A stretch of DNA of 18,442 nt from contig RQAP01000013.1 of assembly GCA_008671135.1 (NCBI GenBank), positions 1 through 18,442 on the forward strand, written 5' to 3'. Under the pieces are notes generated by a model. It made no database searches, was not told the origin of the DNA, and saw nothing but the letters and a program-made list of their open reading frames with translations. Each line of letters begins with the position of its first letter. Within the stretch, counting starts at the first letter, position 1. The translations under genes were made by a program, and so were the position numbers. This stretch comes from Collinsella aerofaciens. Its GTDB lineage: Bacteria; Actinomycetota; Coriobacteriia; Coriobacteriales; Coriobacteriaceae. Positions 12,776-18,442 of the stretch are shown one piece after another.

Positions 12776-13939
12776 CTATTTGATTACGCGCACGCGATAC
12801 ATCGACGGAATCTGCTTGAGCGCCTCGATGGTGCTGCTGTCCAGGTGCTCGTCGGTGTCGAACATGGTGTAGGCGTTCTCGCCAGCGGACTCGTTGGTCA
12901 TACGCTGCACGTTGGCGTTGTCCTTGGCGAGAATGGCCGTGATCTGGCCGATCATGTTGGGCACGTTGGCGTGCAGGCAGGCGATGCGGCTTGCGGCGCG
13001 CGCCTTGCCCATGCTGCAGGCGGGGTAGTTGACGCTATGTGCGATGTTGCCGTTCTCCAGGTAATCCTTGAGCTCGCTGATGGCCATATCGGCGCAGTTG
13101 GCCTCGGCCTCGCCAGTGCCGGCGCCCGAGTGCGTGGTGATAAACGTGTTCGGCATCTTGACGGTCTTGGGCGTGGCAAAGTCGCAGCTAAACCAGCTCA
13201 GCTTGCCCTCGCGCAGGGCAGCGTCGACGGCGTCCTCGTCAATGATGGTCTCGCGTGCGTAGTTGATCAGCACGGCGTCCGGGGCCAGCAGGTTGATCTG
13301 CTCGGTGCTGATCATGCCGATGGTGTCGGCCTTGCTGGGCACGTGTACGGTGAGGTAGTCGCAGCCGCGGCAGAGATCCTCGAGCGTGCCCACACGCTGC
13401 ACCTCGCGGCTCAGCACCCACGCATGCTCGACGGAAATGAACGGGTCGTAGCCGTAAACGTCCATGCCCAGGTCGACGCAGGCGTTGGCGACCTTGGAGC
13501 CCACGTTGCCCAGGCCGATGACACCGATGCGCTTGCCCTTGAGCTCGCGGCCCACAAAGGCCTTCTTGGCCTTCTCGGCATCGACCTGAATCTCGGGATC
13601 GTCGGCGTTGTCGCGCACCCAGTTCATCGATTGCACCACGCCGCGGCTCGAGAGCACCAGCATGCCTAGGACGAGCTCCTTAACGGCGTTGCTGTTGGCG
13701 CCGGGGGAGTTAAAGACGACGACGCCCTTCTTGGCGTACTCCTCGACGGGGATGTTGTTGACGCCGGCGCCGCAGCGGGCGATGGCGCGGATGCCCTCGG
13801 GCAGCTCGTAGCCGTGCAGGTCAGTCGAGCGCATCAGGATGGCGTCGGCCTCCTCGGCGGTGCTCACAAATTCGTAGCCCTCGCCAAACTCGACTTTGCC
13901 GTCCTTGGTGATGTCGTCGATGGTCTTAATCTTGCGCAT
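12776..13939 (-). CDS. serA: D-3-phosphoglycerate dehydrogenase with C-terminal ACT domain
   Basis: A 387-residue NAD-dependent enzyme oxidising 3-phosphoglycerate to 3-phosphohydroxypyruvate, the first step of serine synthesis. The Rossmann NAD motif is GLGNVGSK (142-149). The catalytic arginine is R229 (NYARE) and the histidine H270 (TTHSGAG). The glutamate usual in the DVFxxEP segment is not obvious, since the matching stretch is CDFATP. Residues about 317-387 form an ACT domain, the usual place for serine feedback. The total length matches the 380-390-residue subgroup that pairs with serC in Gram-positive gut bacteria. ATG at 13939 follows AAGGAGT. It lies 69 bp after serC in the same operon and ends at a clear terminator. 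Confidence 0.93.
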   Translation of the reverse strand: MRKIKTIDDITKDGKVEFGEGYEFVSTAEEADAILMRSTDLHGYELPEGIRAIARCGAGVNNIPVEEYAKKGVVVFNSPGANSNAVKELVLGMLVLSSRGVVQSMNWVRDNADDPEIQVDAEKAKKAFVGRELKGKRIGVIGLGNVGSKVANACVDLGMDVYGYDPFISVEHAWVLSREVQRVGTLEDLCRGCDYLTVHVPSKADTIGMISTEQINLLAPDAVLINYARETIIDEDAVDAALREGKLSWFSCDFATPKTVKMPNTFITTHSGAGTGEAEANCADMAISELKDYLENGNIAHSVNYPACSMGKARAASRIACLHANVPNMIGQITAILAKDNANVQRMTNESAGENAYTMFDTDEHLDSSTIEALKQIPSMYRVRVIK

Positions 13940-13992
13940 GAAAAACTCCTTAGCAGGTTTGGTTTAAACAGGTGGTTTGAAGTGGCTGGTCG

Positions 13993-14009
13993 GCCCGCGC
14001 GTTGCGGGC
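13993..14009. other. small hairpin between serC and serA
   Basis: GCCCGC (13993-13998) and GCGGGC (14004-14009) form a 6-bp stem with a 5-nt loop just at the serC stop. Without a U-run, it is probably a minor intercistronic structure. Confidence 0.4.
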
Positions 14010-15133
14010 TAGTTAGATCGCGGGCTCAAACTACGCTGCGTTTCGAAGTCCTTCATGTACGAGGCCAGTGCCTGCACGTCTTCCATGGTTACGGCGTTGT
14101 AGACGCTCGCGCGCATGCCGCCCACCAGGCGATGGCCCTTGACGTTTTGAATCTGGTGCTCGGCCGCGCCTGCGACAAAGGCCGCGTCGAGTTCGGCGTC
14201 GCCGGTGCGGAAGGTGACATTGGCGATGGAGCGGCTGTCGGCCTGCGTGGTGCCATGGAACAGCTCGCTGTGCTCGAGCAGGTCGTAGAGCAGGTTGGCC
14301 TTGGCCCAGTTGCGCTCGGCCATGGCGGCAAGTCCGCCGGTCTCCTCGACCCAATGGAACACCTTGCCGCACACGTAGATGCCAAAGGTGTTGGGCGTGT
14401 TGAGCATGGAGCCCTTGGCGGCCTGGGCCTTAAGGTCCATGTACTGCGGTGTCTGCGCAAAGGCGGGGCCGTCGGCGATGAGGTCGTCGCGCACGATAAC
14501 CACGGTCACGCCCGCGGCGCCGGCGTTTTTCTGAGCGCCGGCGTAGATGAGCCCGTAGCGCTCGACGTCGAGCGGCTGCGACAGAAAGCAGCTCGAGACA
14601 TCTGCGACCAGCGGTACGTCGCCGCAAGCGGGCAGCTCGTGGTACATGGTGCCAAAGATGGTGTTGTTCTGGCAGATGTAAACGTAGTCGAGCCCGTCGC
14701 CCGCGGCCTCGGCGGCAATGCGCGCGTTGACGTCGGCCATGGTGGGTATGCGGTCGAAATTGGTGTCCTTGGAGCTCGCGAGCAGCACGGCCTCGCCGTA
14801 CTTGGCGGCTTCTTTGTATGCCTTGTTGGCAAAGTTGCCGGTCACGATGTAGCCGGCGCGCCCGCGGCGCATGAGGTTCATGGGGATGCCCGCAAACTGC
14901 AGCGTGGCGCCGCCCTGCAAAAACAGGACACGGTAGTTGTCGGGGATGCTCAGCAGACGACGCAGGGTTGCCTCGGCGTCGTCGATAATCTGCTGGTACA
15001 TGCTAGATCGATGGCTCATCTCGAGCACGGACATGCCACAACCGCGGTAGTCCATCATCTCGTCGGCGATCTCGGCGAGCACGCTGGTAGGCAGCGCGGC
15101 CGGGCCAGCTGAGAAGTTGTGCACACGTGCCAT
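14009..15133 (-). CDS. serC: phosphoserine aminotransferase
   Basis: A 374-residue pyridoxal-phosphate enzyme (class V fold) turning 3-phosphohydroxypyruvate plus glutamate into phosphoserine. Seen: the N-terminal NFSAGPAALP, the GGAT phosphate-binding loop (74-77), CQNNTIFGT (154-162), ADVSS with D178, and the PLP lysine K202 in AGAQKNAG. The C-terminal VGGMRASVYNA motif is also typical. The length is slightly above the usual 360. The ATG at 15133 follows GAGGGGGA about 9 nt upstream. It is first in the serC-serA operon; the phosphatase (SerB) for the last step is not in the window, though the histidine phosphatases nearby are a remote possibility. Confidence 0.95.
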   Translation of the reverse strand: MARVHNFSAGPAALPTSVLAEIADEMMDYRGCGMSVLEMSHRSSMYQQIIDDAEATLRRLLSIPDNYRVLFLQGGATLQFAGIPMNLMRRGRAGYIVTGNFANKAYKEAAKYGEAVLLASSKDTNFDRIPTMADVNARIAAEAAGDGLDYVYICQNNTIFGTMYHELPACGDVPLVADVSSCFLSQPLDVERYGLIYAGAQKNAGAAGVTVVIVRDDLIADGPAFAQTPQYMDLKAQAAKGSMLNTPNTFGIYVCGKVFHWVEETGGLAAMAERNWAKANLLYDLLEHSELFHGTTQADSRSIANVTFRTGDAELDAAFVAGAAEHQIQNVKGHRLVGGMRASVYNAVTMEDVQALASYMKDFETQRSLSPRSN

Positions 15134-15172
15134 CTTCTAGTTCCCCCTCGTAGTCGTTTGAACGTTCGGGAT

Positions 15173-15181
15173 ACTTTAGCA
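15173..15181 (-). promoter_or_regulatory. possible extended -10 of the serC promoter
   Basis: On the minus strand TGC-TAAAGT (15173-15181) resembles an extended -10 box about 40 bp before the serC start codon. No good -35 precedes it. Confidence 0.3.
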
Positions 15182-15268
15182 CAGTGGAGCGCCAGGCGCG
15201 ACCGCATCACGGTAAAACTCGACTACGCCGCTATGATTTACAGGATGGTTACATGGGGGAGGGGTGCT

Positions 15269-15343
15269 TTACTCCTCAGGCAAATCCAAATCAGCGAGCG
15301 AAGGCATGAGGTTCTCTAGGCGCTCGATCTCTTCGTCGCAAAT
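15269..15343 (-). CDS. possible micro-ORF or gene remnant downstream of the antiporter
   Basis: Reading leftward, AGGAGG (15350-15355) is followed 6 nt later by ATT-TGC-GAC, giving up to 24 codons that end PSLADLDLPEE and a TAA at 15269-15271. The sequence is acidic and amphipathic (DEEIERLENL) with natural-looking codon use, much like the end of a real protein. The only in-frame codon near the Shine-Dalgarno is ATT, a rare start. It could be a very small protein, or the 3' end left from a deleted gene. It sits 18 bp after the antiporter stop, so it would be in that transcript. Confidence is low. Confidence 0.25.
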   Translation of the reverse strand: MCDEEIERLENLMPSLADLDLPEE

Positions 15344-15360
15344 TGGCTACCTCCTGGTCA

Positions 15361-16962
15361 CTACGACGCCAGTGTGGCGATGACGGCTTCGTCGCCGGCG
15401 TATATTAGGGTGTTGCCATCGGGGATGATCGTTTGGCCGTCGCGCTTGAGCATCACCACAATAAACGGATGCTTGCCTTGCGGCACATCGCGCAGACGCT
15501 GGCCGGCCAGGCGACCGTGGGGAGTCACGGTGACCTCGCGCAGCGTAACCTCGGCACGTTCTTCAAACGTCGGCGCTGCCATGACCAGAAGGTCGCCTTC
15601 CTCAATTACAGTATCGCCGTTGGGCAGCACCGGGTGCGCGCCATCGCGCAGCACCAGGACCACGAGCATGTCTGTGGCGCTGCCAATGTCGGCGAGCGAG
15701 CGACCGGCAAACGGATGTCCAGCGCCTACCTTGAGCTTGACGAACGACATGCCGTCCTCGTCGCGGTAGTCGTTAAAAGTGCGGCGCACATCGCCTTCCG
15801 CATCGATCATATCGAGCTTCTTGGCCACCGCCGGCAGCAGCGAGCCCTGCACCACAATGCTCGACACGGCAATCACAAACACCAGGTCAAACAGGTCGTG
15901 ACCGCCGGGAACACCGGCTACCACGGCAAAGAGGCTAAACACGACCGAAGCGGCGCCGCGCAAACCCGCCCAGCTTACGAGCGCGATCTGGCGAGGGTTC
16001 GTCCTAAACGGCGCCAGCAGCATGCCTACGGCGATGGGGCGGCTCACAAAGAGCATAAATGCCATGAGTGCCAGGCCCGGTAGCAGCATTTGCGGCAGGC
16101 GTGCGGGTGTGACGAGCAGGCCCAGCAAAAAGAAGATGGTCATCTCGGCCATCTCGGTGAGAGTGTCAAAGAAGTGCGCCATCTCGACCTTGCCGGTGAT
16201 GTCACTGGCACCCAGCACAATGCCGGCCAGGTATACAGCCAAAAAGCCGTTGCCGCCCAGGTAGCTCGGCAGCGCGTAGGCGACGATGGCCACGGCGAAC
16301 AAGAAGATGGTCTGCGCGTCCTTGGCCGTTGCGTGCGCGCGTTCAATCAGGCGGCCCGCCGCCCAGCCGATGGCAAGGCCCAGGCCCACGCCCAGGATAA
16401 TCTGCTTGGCCAGCAGTGCGGGAATGTTGATGTCGCCGCCGGCCGCGAGTGTAGCGAGCACAGCGGTGAGCATGTAGGCGACGGGGTCGTTGGAGCCCGA
16501 TTCGACCTCGAGCAGCGAGTCGGTGCCACCTCTCAGCGACAGGCTGTGCTCACGCAGTACGCTAAAGACGCTCGCCGCGTCGGTGGATGCCACGACCGAT
16601 CCCAGCAGCAGGCTGCCGATCCAGTCGATCCCCAGCGCGAAGTGGGCGAACACGCCGGTGATGCCGGCAGTGATGACGACGCCGAGCGTGCTCAGCAGCA
16701 CCGCCGGCGCAGCGGCGGGCTTGGCGCGGTCGATATTGGTGTTAAAGCCGCCGTAGAACATGATGAACAGCAGCGCCGTGCTGCAGACGGTTTCGGTGAG
16801 TGCGTAGTCGCTAAAGTCGATATGCGTCGGGCCGTTGACGCCCAACAGCATGCCCAGCGCGATAAAGATGAGCAGGGTGGGGAAGGGGAGTTTTTTGCCG
16901 ACGGGTTTGATGGTCAGGCACAAAATGATGACGAGGCCGATAAAGAGAAGGATCTGGTTCAT
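15361..16962 (-). CDS. CPA1-type cation/proton antiporter with two RCK-C domains (CvrA/NhaP2-like)
   Basis: A 533-residue membrane antiporter expected to exchange K+ or Na+ for H+. The first about 390 residues hold roughly 12 hydrophobic helices with the ion-site stretch STDAASVFSVL and SGSNDPVAYML, the GLRGAASVVFSLFAV re-entrant motif and PSYLGGNGFLAVYLAG. The cytoplasmic C-terminus has two TrkA-C/RCK-C domains: about 405-455 (AGRSLADIGSATDML...NGDTVIEEGDLLVMAAP) and about 475-530 (AGQRLRDVPQGKHPF...GNTLIYAGDEAVIATLAS), typical of ligand-gated K+/H+ antiporters of the CvrA/NhaP2 type. The ATG at 16962 has CAGGAGC about 12 nt upstream. It is leftward, divergent from the phosphoesterase gene, and 253 bp separates them. 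Confidence 0.9.
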   Translation of the reverse strand: MNQILLFIGLVIILCLTIKPVGKKLPFPTLLIFIALGMLLGVNGPTHIDFSDYALTETVCSTALLFIMFYGGFNTNIDRAKPAAAPAVLLSTLGVVITAGITGVFAHFALGIDWIGSLLLGSVVASTDAASVFSVLREHSLSLRGGTDSLLEVESGSNDPVAYMLTAVLATLAAGGDINIPALLAKQIILGVGLGLAIGWAAGRLIERAHATAKDAQTIFLFAVAIVAYALPSYLGGNGFLAVYLAGIVLGASDITGKVEMAHFFDTLTEMAEMTIFFLLGLLVTPARLPQMLLPGLALMAFMLFVSRPIAVGMLLAPFRTNPRQIALVSWAGLRGAASVVFSLFAVVAGVPGGHDLFDLVFVIAVSSIVVQGSLLPAVAKKLDMIDAEGDVRRTFNDYRDEDGMSFVKLKVGAGHPFAGRSLADIGSATDMLVVLVLRDGAHPVLPNGDTVIEEGDLLVMAAPTFEERAEVTLREVTVTPHGRLAGQRLRDVPQGKHPFIVVMLKRDGQTIIPDGNTLIYAGDEAVIATLAS

Positions 16963-17111
16963 GGATAGTGTCCGCTCCTGGGTGGTTGGCGTGGCACGGT
17001 CAGTTGTCTGTGGTTATTTGTACCCAAAGATGGTGGGTTTATGGGGTTGGATTGCGGGCGTGCGCGATATCGTCATAGACGGCTGCCGTCTTTGCCTCTG
17101 CTCGGAAACCC

Positions 17112-17140
17112 TTTCCAGCTTTATTGCAACGGAGTACAAT
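17112..17140 (+). promoter_or_regulatory. candidate promoter of the PPP-type phosphoesterase gene
   Basis: TTTCCA (17112-17117) and TACAAT (17135-17140) with a 17-bp spacer, pointing to the gene at 17216. Confidence 0.5.
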
Positions 17141-17151
17141 GGGTAACGTTT

Positions 17152-17168
17152 AAGTTCAACTTGAAGTT
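17152..17168. promoter_or_regulatory. dyad AAGTTCAACTTGAAGTT
   Basis: A near-palindrome centred on the perfect TTCAACTTGAA (17155-17165), located just after the likely transcription start of the phosphoesterase gene. It could be an operator. No regulator is identified. Confidence 0.4.
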
Positions 17169-17172
17169 TTAG

Positions 17173-17197
17173 TTGCGGCGCCGGGCTTCGGCCGCAA
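17173..17197 (+). other. 5'-UTR hairpin before the phosphoesterase gene
   Basis: TTGCGGC (17173-17179) pairs with GCCGCAA (17191-17197), ending 3 nt before the AAGGAGAGG ribosome site. It may affect translation or transcript stability. Confidence 0.4.
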
Positions 17198-17215
17198 TGC
17201 AAGGAGAGGCGTACC

Positions 17216-18055
17216 ATGGCGATCTATGTGACATCTGATGCTCACGGGCACGTGCGTGCGCTTGACGAAGCCCTGTCTAAGATCTCGTTGACGTCCGACG
17301 ACACGCTGTACGTGCTGGGCGACATGATCGATCGCGGGCCCGATCCGGTCGGCGTTATTAAGCTCGTGCGCTCGCTGCCCAACGCCCACGTGCTCAAGGG
17401 TAATCACGAGCAGATCATGCTCGATGCCATCATTGGCCAGGATCCGCTCGATGCCGAGACCTGGGATATCAACGGTGGTTGGACGACGCGCGAGCAGCTC
17501 AACGACATGGAATTTGAGGCATACGAGGAGCTCGTGCGATGGATGGCCGCGCTGCCGCTCTACGCAGTGGTCGAGACCGAGGAGCGCCCGTATCTGCTGG
17601 TACATGCTGGAATCGAGATGAAGGCGGCGCGCGCGTTTTTGCTTGAGCATGGCGTCGATTGTGCCGATGGCGTTGGAGCGGTGGGTGCCGATCGCGAGCT
17701 GCTGCAGCAGATGCTCGCGGTGCAGTCGTCCGATGACCTGCTGTGGATTCGTCATGGCTATTGGGATGCGTCGACCGGGCTGCTTTCTGCCGAGGGCAAG
17801 GGCCCGGTCGTGGTGAGCGGTCACACGCCCACGGTATCGCTTGGGCGCTATTGCGAGGTCGGTGGTCTGGCGGGGCTCGATGAGGAATCGGGACGCGGGC
17901 AGATCGTGCGCTTGGGCGGCGAGGACACTGCTGGTGTGCCCGATCGCATCGACATCGACTGCGCCGCCGCCACCGGCTCCGAGTTCGGCCGCGTGGGCAT
18001 CCTGCGCCTGGACGACGGGGCCGAGTTCTACGCGAACATCAACCCGGGCGAATAA
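17216..18055 (+). CDS. PPP-family metallophosphoesterase (Ser/Thr phosphatase or Ap4A hydrolase type)
   Basis: A 279-residue dimetal phosphoesterase. The metal-site motifs of the PPP/calcineurin-like family are all present: D8 and H10 (SDAHGH), D36 and D39-R40-G41 (GDMIDRG), N63-H64-E65 (GNHE), H130 (VHAG) and H203 (SGHTPT). Such enzymes remove phosphate from proteins or cleave dinucleoside polyphosphates; sequence alone does not decide. No membrane or secretion signal. The ATG at 17216 follows AAGGAGAGG at good spacing. It stands alone with its own promoter and ends about 140 bp before a bidirectional terminator. Confidence 0.92.
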   Translation: MAIYVTSDAHGHVRALDEALSKISLTSDDTLYVLGDMIDRGPDPVGVIKLVRSLPNAHVLKGNHEQIMLDAIIGQDPLDAETWDINGGWTTREQLNDMEFEAYEELVRWMAALPLYAVVETEERPYLLVHAGIEMKAARAFLLEHGVDCADGVGAVGADRELLQQMLAVQSSDDLLWIRHGYWDASTGLLSAEGKGPVVVSGHTPTVSLGRYCEVGGLAGLDEESGRGQIVRLGGEDTAGVPDRIDIDCAAATGSEFGRVGILRLDDGAEFYANINPGE

Positions 18056-18325
18056 CCTTGTTCCGCCGATCTACCGTAGCTAATTTGGGACGGGGCTTTT
18101 TTGACTACTTTCGGAGAGTAGCGCCTTCTTGCTCGGTAAGCGCTAGAAATGAGGAGCGTCTGCGTCCTCGACAGCGCGAAAATGCTCGAAAAACCGTCGC
18201 AACGGAGTCAAACGACGTCGCGGCGGTTCTTTTTTGGCTGCCCGCTTGCTAAGTGAGTAGACTTTTTTGGAAATGCCGAGCACCCAACATATTTGCCTCA
18301 ATAAAACCGACGCTCCTATAAGTTG
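18056..18325. other. structured non-coding region after the phosphoesterase gene
   Basis: No gene found. It holds a T-run after GGGACGGGGC (18089-18104), a CTACT/AGTAG stem near 18105-18122, a TAGCGC/GCGCTA stem (about 18119-18146), and then a bidirectional terminator. The density of stems could mean a small RNA, but it lacks similarity to any RNA I know. Confidence 0.4.
18192..18235. terminator. bidirectional terminator
   Basis: AACCGTCGC (18192-18200) pairs with GCGGCGGTT (18220-18228) with one G-U pair, followed by six T (18230-18235) on the plus strand. On the minus strand the same stem is followed by a T-run (AAAAA at 18189-18193 on plus). It separates the rightward phosphoesterase from the leftward gene at the window edge. 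Confidence 0.8.
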
Positions 18326-18442
18326 TCAAGAGGCAGTTTGCGCGAGCGTTCTCTCCAATTCGCACAGGAGCTCGTAATACCTCCTCTCCAGTTTCGTCGA
18401 CCGCCGTTTCCCCCGTTCCAAGTGCCCGAGTGTGGCTGCGGA
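18326..18442 (-). CDS. C-terminal fragment of an HTH-like protein
   Basis: Leftward frame open from the window edge to a TGA at 18326-18328, giving 38 residues starting SAATLGHLERGKRR. The segment A-T-L-G-H-L-E-R-G-K-R-R strongly resembles the recognition helix and following turn of an Xre/Cro-type helix-turn-helix (pattern xxTLxxxERGxRRPS), followed by a helix YYELLCELERTL. It would be the 3' end of a DNA-binding protein or an antitoxin-like regulator. The N-terminal part lies beyond the window. Confidence 0.55.
   Translation of the reverse strand, partial: SAATLGHLERGKRRSTKLERRYYELLCELERTLAQTAS

Noticed and set aside
13814..15112. 432-codon open frame opposite serC
   Set aside because: Shadow of serC, which has full family motifs; long antisense frames are common in GC-rich genes.

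Overview
The window looks like chromosomal DNA from a high-GC Gram-positive gut bacterium of the class Coriobacteriia, most like Collinsella. This is inferred from GC-rich codon use, gene types, and intergenic repeat styles; no rRNA or marker gene is present to prove it. It holds 16 complete protein genes, two gene fragments cut by the window edges, and one doubtful micro-ORF. There is no rRNA, tRNA, CRISPR array or complete insertion sequence.

Layout. 1-250: the 3' end of an unidentified rightward gene, then a long hairpin. 248-3021: a leftward metal-resistance unit made of a SmtB/CzrA-type ArsR repressor, a stand-alone heavy-metal-associated (HMA) metallochaperone, and a ZntA/CadA-type P1B ATPase. 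Three matching operator-like sites control it: two in the repressor promoter and one just before the ATPase. 3022-4908: a lower-GC stretch with one leftward gene carrying a possible VSR/DUF559-like nuclease fold, plus an inverted pair of 24-nt motifs. 4909-5877: a leftward DEDDh exonuclease with an unidentified N-terminal domain. 6049-7143: a rightward multi-pass metal exporter (ArsP_2-like) with a very His-rich central loop, preceded by a 16-nt direct repeat at 30-bp spacing. 7142-7246: an inverted pair of dyad repeats.

7249-8334: leftward HdeD-like membrane protein and YaiI/YqxD-family protein. 8570-9241: a nitroreductase behind a sequence strongly resembling an IdeR/DtxR iron box. 9324-10519: two tandem, paralogous histidine phosphatases ending at a strong terminator. 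10649-12598: leftward M20 peptidase and a short, degenerate DUF1015 relative. 12776-15133: leftward serC-serA (serine biosynthesis) with a clear terminator. 15361-16962: a leftward CPA1-type cation/proton antiporter with two RCK-C domains. 17216-18055: a rightward PPP-family phosphoesterase. 18056-18442: a structured intergenic region with a bidirectional terminator, then the C-terminal end of a leftward HTH-like gene.

Functional themes are metal homeostasis (Zn/Cd/Pb efflux with its own sensor, a second His-rich exporter, and a likely iron-regulated oxidoreductase) and serine biosynthesis with a DUF1015 relative nearby. I see no defence cassette or clearly new multi-gene system. The least explained items are the nuclease-like gene with its flanking repeats, the degenerate DUF1015 protein, and the duplicated promoter-like element before the exporter.
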